From contig OX336345.1 in NCBI GenBank assembly GCA_946902875.1, positions 23,281,395-23,345,394 on the forward strand: DNA of 64,000 nucleotides, given 5' to 3'. The DNA is from Nematopogon swammerdamellus. Its lineage: Eukaryota; Arthropoda; Insecta; Lepidoptera; Adelidae. The position numbers and the translations under genes are program-made. This document shows, one piece after another, positions 9,681 to 19,087 of this stretch (position 1 is its first letter; the number at the start of each line of letters is the position of its first letter). The notes beneath the pieces are model-generated. The model worked only from the letters and a program-made list of their open reading frames with translations, was not told the DNA's origin and searched no databases.

Positions 9681-10924
9681 ACAGATCAGGTGGCACCGGC
9701 ACCTTGTGAAACTATTTGAGAGCTCTGTCGATCTTCACTTGCATGGAGAGCGAGAGAACTCGGTCGCGAGTGTGACGAGGCTCGGGTGCCGCCTGCTGTG
9801 CCACTTATAATACCTCGACGTTTCGACGGTCGCTGCGCGGCGGCAGAGTTTCGGTGCGCCGCCTCTAGGTGGAATAAGTACACGTCAATACATGCCGTAT
9901 TGGGATGCTGTTTTAATGTTAAGTCCTAAACTGAGTGACTGTGTGTGATGCAAGATTTGACTAATTTATACTTTTCGATAGTGTATAATCTCACCGAATT
10001 TACTGCTCTTCTATGAAGTTATCTGTATAGATACTGTCCGGCTATTTATTTGATGAATTGGTATAAAGAATCATAATAAGTGCCAAAATTAAAGATGAGC
10101 AATATTTAAAGTTATAGTTTCCAGTTGAAATAGCACCAGAAACTCGTCACACTCACATGTCAAGGGATGCTTCGCTCTGCACGGAAGTGAAGAGCAAGAG
10201 CGGACAACGTTGTTGCAGTCATGTTGACAGTTGACAAGTAAGGGTGACAAGTTTCTGGTGCCATTTTATCTGGAAAGGTTAATACTTCGAGTAGTCTGAA
10301 GAATGTGCCTTACAGAAAATGGAGATTATTTTGATCTGATTCTGCCTACCGTTGAATTTCCGGTAGGAGTTTGAGAATTGTTATATAAGTATTAAAGCCA
10401 AGTATTTACCGTTGACTTACATTGTATTATAACATAGTATTATGTGTTCTTTATTTAGGTATCAAGTGTTTCTTAGACTAATCGTCGATAGAGAATGAAC
10501 CAAAGTTTTTAATTTCGACTTTGGGTTAGAACCTTCGCTATTGCAAACCTTAGACACCGAGTGTGTTGTCTTGTCGTAGTCTTTGCAATTTGTTAATAAT
10601 CAAAAAGATCGGTCCAGGCCTAACTTACACTATGAGCACCTTGTTCGTGGTGTTAGTGAGCGTTGAGGAGTTTATCGCAGTACAAAAGCTATCACAATTT
10701 GTTTTGGTATATTTGGACTTTCGCTGAATGTTCATCTGACTTATTTTATGCGACCTGAGCAGAAGCCTCTATTACTAGTTTTTTTTTTTACACTTATCGA
10801 AATATCTCGTCGACTCATTGTAGTGCACAAATCGCCCGCTAGGGGGCGCTACATATTTTCTCCCGTACAATCTCGTTCGTTCGGGCGAAACATCACTTAG
10901 CGATAGAACTTGTAATAGAGGCTC
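9681..10924. other. Intergenic region with a diverged repeated motif
   Basis: The motif ACAAG-GTGCTGGTGCCA appears in diverged forms near 9690 (inverted), 10240 and 11338. An imperfect hairpin pairs CACCAGAAACT (about 10131) with AGTTTCTGGTG (about 10244). This suggests remnants of an old inverted-repeat element. I see no ORF of note. Confidence 0.35.
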
Positions 10925-11155
10925 TATTTGGCCACCTACTGACGACGATGTCAGCCAGTCACACCTCGGTGAACCAGAAATAGGTGCCAGATCAATACTT
11001 CCTTTTAGTTGTTCCGGCTATACTGAGCTGAACGGAAAACAAGAACTATATTCATGGCCGTTTCGTCGGACCTTCATTCAGTGCGACCGACGTTACCAAT
11101 ATGGGTTAAACCCCTTACCGCCTAGTAAGGGTAAGGGAACTACAGTTTACACAGT
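10925..11155 (-). mobile_element. Diverged SINE type B/C fragment
   Basis: It still shows GGTGAACCAG, GGCTATACTGAGCTGAACGG, CATTCAGTGCG and CCGCCTAGTAAGG in the expected order for a minus-strand copy. It is heavily mutated compared with the others, so it is old. Confidence 0.6.
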
Positions 11156-12130
11156 TCTGCTCACTTTCTGAACATTTGCAACGTGTTGATACTTGGGTGT
11201 GTTATTGTTTCTACATGTAGGGGACCTGACAAGTTGTCAGCTGTCATACTGACATCAAAAGGGACGTTTTTCACGACGACGTAGTGCCCTCATCATACAT
11301 TTTCACGTTAGTTTGACAGCTGACAAGTGGAGTGCGACAAGGTGCTGGTGCCACTTCATCTGAATAAGTTAATAGCTTATTTGAGTAGTGTAGGTACGTA
11401 CATGCGAGATTGGAGGCTTTTATTTATGTAGTAAATAATCTAGTCGGATCTAGAAACCTTGTGTGCCTTCACATTAGCTCCATGGACAGTTGGCTGTTTC
11501 AAAATTATGTATTTTCAATTTGTTGTGTGGTGTTTGCTCAAAATCTTGTACAGTTTGATTTAATTGCATAGCGTTAAAACATGCTCCAAGCTGTTTCAAT
11601 CTAATTGACATATTTTGTATAGGTAAAAACATCAGGGAGTGTTCTTGATGTTTTTTTTTTTTTGTTACTAGATTCTGGCCATTGATTTTATAACCCTGTC
11701 GGGACAGATAGACCACTCCATATAACAAATTTGGTAACGTTGTAAATCGTAAAACCAACAGAGGGCGTTAATAATTTTTCTTGATGTTGTCGTAAAACAA
11801 ACAGGTGGCGTTAATGTTTGTTAATACTTCTATACTAAGGGCGCTATCTAGTTGAAATACAACATGTATCTAGGTACCTTTAATTGTCACTAGGCTGTAG
11901 AATTACTGCTACTAGACAAAAGATGGCGCTTTCATTTATATTTATAAAGAACATTATTTATGTAAATTCCAAAATTTTTAATTATATTTGAATAATAAAA
12001 TTATGACAATTTACAATTAAACTAACACTTCTTATCAAATTAAATAAAATAAAAAAATGTTTTGAAAATTATTTGGTATACGGAACAAAATATTATTATG
12101 ATTGTAATTTCCTGTTTGTGCGCTTTTAAT
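11156..12130. other. Intergenic, short direct repeats
   Basis: An approximately 50-bp segment is imperfectly doubled around 11750-11820 (GTAAAACCAACAGAGGGCGT and GTAAAACAAACAGGTGGCGT). A GACAAGTTGTCAGCTGTCA palindrome lies near 11230. No gene is recognised. Confidence 0.4.
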
Positions 12131-12133
12131 AGA

Positions 12134-12200
12134 TAGATCCACACAGAGCACGGAAAACCCCCGCGCGCGCGCGCGCGGTATTCCGTGCTCTGTGGATAGA
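12134..12200. repeat. Hairpin with a (CG)n core
   Basis: TCCACACAGAGCACGGAA on the left pairs with TTCCGTGCTCTGTGGA on the right, around a run of alternating C and G of about 16 bases. It may be a small inverted-repeat element. Confidence 0.7.
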
Positions 12201-12307
12201 ACGTATTTATTTAGTTGAACAGTTAAACAAATACTCGTCACTCTTCATTCTAATAATGTCAGCATTGTATGTAAAAAAAAAATATGAAAACTGCCTTAAA
12301 AAATTTA

Positions 12308-12462
12308 TGAAATTAAAAAAATCGAACCCTAGAGTTGAAGGCGGTGCTAAAGAAGGCTACACAAATCACAAAGGATATCATCCACGCATGTTTTCTTTCA
12401 TGTATCATTTTTGCTTGCTTTAGCACCGCCTTCAACTCTAGGGTTCGATTTTTTTTATTTCA
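12308..12462. mobile_element. MITE with about 45-bp terminal inverted repeats
   Basis: The left arm (TCGAACCCTAGAGTTGAAGG then CGGTGCTAAAG) is mirrored by the right arm (CTTTAGCACCG then CCTTCAACTCTAGGGTTCGA). About 65 bp of unrelated sequence lies between. No ORF. Confidence 0.8.
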
Positions 12463-13358
12463 TACATTTTTGAAGGCGGTTTTTATATATTTTTTTAAAT
12501 AGTTTTTTATTTCACAGTTTTTTTTGGAATTTTTTGCTATTAATGTACTCGGCGGAATCGCTCGACCTTCGGCCTCGCGATTCCGCCTCGCTTTCCAATC
12601 TGATCTCGTCCAAATTAAAATGGAACCACGTCATGGTTATCCCCTTTCAAACAAAAAAAAAGAATTTTCAAAATCGGCCCACAATAATTGACGGAGTAAT
12701 CGCGTAACAAACATCCAAAAAAAGAAAACATACCGTCGAATTGAGAATCTCCTAGGTCTAAAGTAAATTGCTCGTGATGACAAATTCAACGAGCCCAAAC
12801 ACGATGGGTTTATCATGTGTAGTTTAGGAGTTCCTATGGCCACCTTCCGTCTCCATCATCAGACCAGCTCGATGGTACTCGTACTCGTATTATAATATAT
12901 TAAACGCATCTGGCCGGTCGGAAAAGATTTCAAATTTAGAATATTCATGAAACAAGGGTCCGAATATGAATGACAATATCGATTCATGTATTTCAATACA
13001 ATGACAGAGAAAATTTCAAAATATTAGGTACCTATTCTACCTATTTAATACTTTTTAGTTCTAGTTTATTTTTTTTTAAGTCGGTTTTATATTTTTAAAA
13101 CAATATTACATAAAAAACAATAATCGAAATCGAATAATCGAAATCGGTTGAAGTGGTACAGAATTATTCGCCATGTGTCAAACTGCAAATTGCTGAAAAA
13201 GTCCACATCACAAAAGTTTTGCTGAAGGTAACCACACACCAATAGTATTTTTTTGCTTTTTCATAAACCGCTCAATCAATTTCAATAAAATTTCAATGGG
13301 AGCACCTCTGAAGTATGACCTACCAAACAAAAAAAGAATTTTCAAAATCAGCCCACAA
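12463..13358. other. AT-rich intergenic DNA with two related segments
   Basis: AAGAATTTTCAAAATCGGCC (near 12660) recurs as AAGAATTTTCAAAATCAGCC (near 13333), each followed by CACAAT. This points to two decayed copies of one repeat. No gene is recognised. Confidence 0.4.
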
Positions 13359-14670
13359 TTAACACGTTGAACGCCATACGACCCACCGGTGGGCCTAGCG
13401 TACTTTTCGGTTCGGGCCAAGCCAAACTCATTATATCCGTAATTTTCATCAACTTGAGATTTTCATCACAAAGTTTATAAAATGCGGTAATTTGTAAGGA
13501 AAATAAAAATTTGCGACTTTTACCGTCTAATTTTCGAGATATAGCAGAAGGCTCACGGGTGGATCGTGTGGCCTCATATGAAGGATTTGTATTTTTCTGT
13601 TGGCTGGGGCCGCGGGGTCACGCCGCGGCCCACCCGTTGCGCACACGCCGCGGACGCAGCGATCAATCCCCGGTCCGGCTGCGTCGACAATTGAGGATGT
13701 TTTACGCTTTTCTCGCCAAAAATGATTATTTTGAAGATTTCGAGTTAACACAAGAAGCGCTAACGCAGTTAGAAAACATCGAGATAGATCTTCTGAACCG
13801 TAGTTTCGGAATAGATTCTATGAAGACGTAGTTCAACCAACGAAAAGAAGATGCTGTCGAATTCTTTTGTCGGAGAGTGAGGATAGCGACTATGAAATGC
13901 ATATAGAAAGACGGAAGAGAATGAAACACACTCTGGAAAGGAAAGAGGGATTGGCCAGAAAAGTGAGAAGAACATGTCACCAATGTTATGCAAAGAACGT
14001 ACCAATAATGGGTAGCAAACAGGCTAAAACCAAGTCGAAAAAAGTATCCACTTATTGCCAAAGCAGCCCAACTAAACCATTCCTTTGTTTGCCTTGTTTT
14101 AACATGACTCACGGATAATTCTTTATTGTTTATGGTTAAACCCTTTGGGGTTAAGATGATTGATTATTTTAAATAATGAAGTGTCATAATGTTGTGATTG
14201 TTCAATTTCATAAATATTTTGTTTTGTTCAATTTCATAAATTATTTTCGTAATAAATAATGTCTTCTTATTTGGCAATGAAGAAAATTTTATGTTCATTT
14301 TTATTTTGACGAATATTTTCTTATTATTTTCTGGTTTTATTAATTCTATTAATACAAATATTATTTTCTACCTTATCGTTAAGAGCAGCCCTAGCATCGT
14401 TACAATTAACTTAATAAAAAACTACAAGTTTCTATTGGATTTGAAAACCACGCCGTCCGCTTCGACTACAAGGCCATGCGGCTCACTTCCATATTGGCTT
14501 TGTAGCTGCGCTCTGTGGCTTGTAGGAAGCGTTTACGTAGGCCCTCTCACGCGGCTCACCGGTGACCCCCATGCCCTGAATGGTTCAGTAAGGAAAGGCT
14601 CACCGGTGAGCGGTGAGCCCCGTGGCCCAAACGGAAATACTGGATTTTTCATGTGGCGTTGAACGTGTAA
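13359..14670 (+). mobile_element. Internally deleted piggyBac-like element
   Basis: The left end reads TTAA followed by CACGTTGAACGCCA. The right end is TGGCGTTGAACGTG (14653-14667), the inverted copy with one mismatch. Sub-terminal CACCGGTG motifs occur at both ends (near 13385 and 14560-14610). The right TTAA is not intact (TAAG). The interior keeps coding remnants typical of the family, but most of the transposase is gone. Confidence 0.7.
13867..14118 (+). pseudogene. piggyBac-like transposase remnant: acidic start joined to the C-terminal cysteine-rich domain
   Basis: The 83 codons combine an acidic SESEDSDYE stretch, typical of piggyBac N-termini, with a basic segment and a cysteine-rich end (CHQCYAKN, then YC and FLCLPCFNMTHG). 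The latter resembles the C-terminal zinc-binding, TIR-recognition domain. The catalytic core with its aspartates is missing, so an internal deletion has fused the two ends. An upstream in-element ORF (13511-13831) is in another frame. It could still be translated as a small DNA-binding protein; there is no direct evidence for that. Confidence 0.6.
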
Positions 14671-14739
14671 GATTGTAATTTCCTGTTTGCGGTTTTACTC
14701 CGGTCCAAAGAATTTACAAACTCTTTGGTTGTACTTGGG

Positions 14740-14940
14740 TTGTACCTAGCTCCGCTTATTTGTTGTTATATCCGCTATAGTAACACATATTCTGTGAAAA
14801 TTTCAACGGGCTTCCTATTACGGTTCAAGAGATACAGCCCTCGGACAGACGGACGGACGGACGGACGGACAGACAGACAGAGGAGGCTTAGTAATAGGCT
14901 TCCGTACAGGGATACGGAAACCTAAAAATAAGGGGTGAAA
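14740..14940 (+). repeat. Interspersed repeat with GACGGACGG tract (common lepidopteran type)
   Basis: It contains GAAAATTTCAACGGGCTTCC, GGTTCAAGAGATACAGCC, a GACGGACGG/GACAGACAG run and GGATACGGAAACCTAAAAA. The same family is seen in parts at 36400-36660 and 39700-40100. I recognise it from memory as widespread in Lepidoptera. Confidence 0.65.
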
Positions 14941-15126
14941 TAGGGGTGAAAGTTTTTGTATGGGGAATCCATGATTTCTCTAGGTAAGGATATGAAAATT
15001 TATTATCTAGGCTTTTGGCACAGATTACTCAATAGTTACTGCTTTTGGTAAGAAATAATGAATAATGGTCAGGAAGAGGAAGGGGGAGAGAAAAGAAGGG
15101 GGAGTGGGTGGGAGGTACGTTTGTCA

Positions 15127-15440
15127 GCCTCGGTAGCTCAGTGGTGCAGGCAACCCTGGGCGCGGTCAACACTTGGATGGGTGACCGCTCGACCATTTGA
15201 GGCTGACCCTGGTTCGGATTCCACGTAAAACTGTAGCACCCTTCCCTTCTTACCTTACTAGGGTTGGTACCACCGCACTGAATAAAACGTATGTCGAAAC
15301 GGCTATGTAAATCAAAGAGATTTGATGTAAATAGTTTTTTCGTTTTTTTCCGTCCAGTTCAGTATAGCCGGCACGACATGTCCGACATCACGGATGTTGT
15401 AGGTGATGTATCCAACCATGTCAGTTTCCATAAAAAAAAG
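15127..15440 (+). mobile_element. SINE type B with 5S/tRNA composite head
   Basis: The head reads CCTCGGTAGCTCAGTGGTGC, then GCGCGGTCAACACTTGGATG and GGTGACCGCT, then GGTTCGGATTCC. The shared body follows and it ends in TTTCCATAAAAAAAA. A short piece of the 5S-like core is deleted compared with 52388. Confidence 0.85.
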
Positions 15441-15835
15441 AAGAAGAGGAGGAGAGGTATGGAGGGAAGAAGGGTTAGTGAATGAGGGTAGGTGTGGGGG
15501 AGGGAGGTAGTAGAGGGAACGAGGAGGAATGGATATCGAGGGAGTGAGAGGTTGAAAGGGGGAAGGGGCGGGGTAAGAGGGGGTTGCGGACAGGATGAGG
15601 GGTAGTAGGGGAGGAATGGAATGCGAGGGTGATGGGAAGGAGGGGCGACATGAGGGGAGGAAGGGAAGTAGGGAGAGAGGGAGGGAATGGGCGAAAGGGA
15701 AGGTGGCAAAGAGGGGGTCCGTGAAGGGTGAGGGGAAGGAGGGGAGGAAGGCGGGATCGAGGAGAGAAGACCGGGAGAGAGGTGAGTGAGAGATGGGCGA
15801 GGAAGGAATCCCTTCCTTCCTCCCGAAAAAGATAG
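15431..15835 (+). repeat. Polypurine (GA-rich) tract
   Basis: About 400 bp is almost all G and A on the plus strand, mixing GGGA, GAGG and AAGG. It begins in the A-tail of the preceding SINE, which suggests expansion from that tail. The proline/serine-rich ORFs on the other strand are a by-product of composition. Confidence 0.8.
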
Positions 15836-16446
15836 AGAATATAAGAGAAGCGATGGTTTATTATCAATTTTGCATTTAAATCAGATTTACTATTTTTTTA
15901 TTTTATTCGTCGTCGTGTCGTCGTCGGTAAAATCTACAATTTTACAATTTTATATAAAATATCATTGACTTATATATTCTGTAAAGCTTATCACAAATAC
16001 ATTAAACCCACCCTCTTTTAATCTCTTTGGTATAACACCACCAGCAGCATCGTAGATGGAAAAAATAGCCCTCGACTCAACTTTTTTTAATTCGGTGCCT
16101 GGACTCCCTACTTCATACTCAAAGACATTTTGTTCATACTTCAACTATTACTAAAACGAGACACCGCGATTATGGTAGTGTGCGTATCGCGTGAATACAG
16201 AACCGACCGTCTCAAGAGATCGCATCGATATTGTGTCATCCTTTTTCCACGCGCAGTAACCCGTATCGCTTGCCTGCACGCTCCACGCAAACATTTGCGT
16301 GTTCCAAAACAAGCGAACGTCGCGCGTCGATCGATAAATTGCCGCAACGGCTAAAAACTATGGAGGTGGCTTTTTACTTTCGAGCGACTGTAAGGAGAAA
16401 GGAAGTATTGTGATCGTCCAAAATGTCGAAGTTGAGAATGCGACTG
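15836..16446. other. Intergenic, nothing recognised
   Basis: I see no repeat, ORF or motif that I can name in this stretch. Confidence 0.3.
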
Positions 16447-16775
16447 ATTTTTTTTTTTTTTTATTGAAACTGACACGGTTGGCTACATCACCTACAACAT
16501 CCGTGATGTCAGCCCATAACACCGGGTGAACTTGGTGCCACGTCAGTGCTTCCCTTCGGTCGTGCCGACTACACTGAACTGGACGGAAAACACAAACTAT
16601 TTACATAGCCGTTTGGACCGACCTTTCATTCAGTGCGGTGGTACCAACCCGGGCGGGTTAAACCCTACCACCTAGTAATATAAGAAGGGGGTCATATCCC
16701 TTAGTCGCCTTTTACGACATACACGGGGAGAGATGCAGTGGGGCTATTCTTTTAAAGTACCGGCCCCACACAGTA
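16447..16775 (-). mobile_element. SINE type C
   Basis: It starts with a T-run (the A-tail on the minus strand), has the conserved tail and body, and ends with the type C head (GTCGCCTTTTACGACATACA, CCGGCCCCACAC). It is close to copies at 22970, 29599 and 58498. Confidence 0.85.
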
Positions 16776-16830
16776 CAGATTTGGGCTATATATCTGTCAA
16801 CGATCCCAAAAAAGTGGTTTTGAGAAACAT

Positions 16831-16856
16831 GTATGTGTGTGTGTGTGTGTGTGTGT
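16831..16856. repeat. (GT)n microsatellite
   Basis: About 12 uninterrupted GT units. Confidence 0.9.
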
Positions 16857-17586
16857 CCATCCAGCGACCTTGTGCCTAAACTGCTCAACCGATTTCGTTC
16901 AAAATTCGTATTTAGTAGTTTGAAATGATAATCTAGGGGTACCTTTTTTAGTTTTTTTTCATTAAAAAAAATAAGGGTAGCTGTCATACAAATTATTTCG
17001 TTGAGGTCGATTTTCTTATAAATGGCTAACGATTTTTATTATTATTATTATATTTAATCCATCGTGTTTGTTTCCGTTTTCAAAGGTGGTGAGGTAAAAA
17101 AATATAATTTTAAAGAAGGTATCTCCACTTTATCCTAACCGCACGCGCGTATTTGAATTGCACGCAGGTTTGGTTGGTGGCTATTTGGCAACTAAAAATA
17201 TAATAAGAAATAGGCATGCCATCTATAGACAAATAGGACAACTTAACTTTGGTCTGACATCTATGATGCAGAAGCGGCGAAATTATACATTTTATCCGCC
17301 AAGCTCACGGACTGACAAAACATGAAAATATTTATTGGAAAAATTATGAAAACCTTAAAATACACTATTTTGAAATTTCTACTTAATATAAAATAATCTT
17401 TAAATTTAACTATGCTGTTCCCACTTAGCATCGTTCTATAATTAGCAGATTTAAAAATATAATAATTATTTAATTCAAATTCGATACTCCTGGCGCCATC
17501 TTAGGACATAATTGAAGACTAATTTCATGTTACCTTTAAAACATCGCTGACGGTACATCTGACTCCCCCTATAAAATCAATGATTC

Positions 17587-17845
17587 TGGCCAATGTAACT
17601 TGGTGCGAATATGGCAACACTTTTTTTAATCCGAGTGGTCACAATGATCATAGATGGAATAAACAAACTTGACACTTGAGGTAATAATGACTTGTTTTTT
17701 TTTCCTTATAATAGCATTTGTTTTAAATTTAGTAAGGCGTTGTAAAATAACAGCAGTACCTATGGCATTTTAATTTGATTATTATGTGCTAGTACAATTA
17801 ATTAAAAAAATTGTGTTGCCATATTCGCACCAAGTTACGTTGGCA
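17587..17845. mobile_element. MITE with about 44-bp inverted repeats
   Basis: CTTGGTGCGAATATGGCAAC on the left is mirrored by GTTGCCATATTCGCACCAAG on the right, extending to GGCCAATGTAA / TTACGTTGGC. About 170 bp of AT-rich interior lies between. Confidence 0.8.
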
Positions 17846-18480
17846 AGACTACTTACTAAGTATAGATCTCTGCCATAATCGTGAAGGCTCAATAGGAATT
17901 AAGCTCACCAAAATGTGGTGCCTTTACGTACTTTGAAAGTGGTTGGTTTACATATTGTATGAATTTTCAGCATTTTTTAAGTATTTTTTACCGTCGGCTG
18001 CTTGTTTTGAGTTGTGATTTTATATTTTTATATTGAAAACTGTACGAGTATTTATTACCTTGCATATCTCACGTCTATTGTCGGAGAATGTTCATGGATA
18101 TCATATTTGTGTGAGTTTAAGGTATAGATTATGCATATTTAAATGTATTCTCAATGAGCAAGAAAGTTAGGGAAAAAATCCAGTTCATATTTTGAAAACA
18201 ATGTTGACTTCTAAATGTATGAATCCCGTCAAGATTCCTTAATCCACTACTTTATTAAATTGACTAGAAAATTCATAAATGAAGTGATGAGATTAAACTT
18301 GTAACTGTACAGGCAGCTAATTGTCAAAATTATAAATAAAATCATCATGAATGTAATATATTTGACCATATAAAAATATAACAAGTGTTTTTGACTTTAG
18401 AGTATATTATTTAACATTTCTGTTTTTAGTCAACCTTCCTTTCCATTGTACACTAGGCATGCTCGTTCATTGTGAGAATG

Positions 18481-18482
<2 letters not shown>

Positions 18483-18516
<34 letters not shown>
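18483..18516. repeat. (GT)n microsatellite
   Basis: About 17 GT units. GC-rich sequence with several CGCGCG motifs follows. Confidence 0.9.
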
Positions 18517-18517
<1 letters not shown>

Positions 18518-18629
18518 GGAATACGTAGGGCGCGCGGGCGCGGAGGCGGCAGAGAGAGGGAAGCGTGCAGCATCACTCACTTCCACCTCGGCCCCCGATT
18601 GTAACGGACGCGCGCGCTTACTGTACTGT

Positions 18630-18937
18630 AAATTTACGTGCATACCTACACCTGCTGCTTCACCGTTCGGAACCGGTGTAAAACTGTAGGACCCTTCCCT
18701 TGCCCCTTACTAGGTGGTAGGCTCAATTTGTAGCCGACTGGGTTGGTACCACCGTACTGGATGTAAGATGGCCGCATAGCAGCCTCGGTTGTGTTCTCCT
18801 CTAGTCCAGTATAGCCAGCAATCCAGGGAAGTCTCCGGTATGGCACCTACCTTCTCGGAGGTGATATTAGCTGGTCGGAGCATGCGCTTTGGCCCCTCCG
18901 ACTCAGCCACCCATACCGGATTACATAAAAAAAAAAC
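18630..18937 (+). mobile_element. SINE type A (head truncated)
   Basis: It begins AATTTACGTGCATACCTACA, carries ACCGGTGTAAAACTGTAGG and the shared body, and ends GGATTACATAAAAAAAAAA. It is almost identical to the body at 25250-25550. Confidence 0.85.
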
Positions 18938-19032
18938 GAGGTAGATGTTCAACATTTCTGAATATTGCTGCCAATACAGCCATTATAACCGCTCACGCCA
19001 AGTAAAACTACCACTGAATTGGAAATATTTCA

Positions 19033-19038
19033 TTTATT
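19033..19038 (-). terminator. Polyadenylation signal of cyclin K
   Basis: AATAAA on the minus strand, about 50 bases beyond the stop codon. Confidence 0.55.
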
Positions 19039-19087
19039 CTGTAGAAAATTTTATATTTAGTACTTATAGCTAGGGAGAGAGGTTGTG

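Noticed and set aside
15359..15867. Proline/serine-rich ORFs on the minus strand
   Set aside because: They arise from the polypurine tract on the other strand and not from coding selection.
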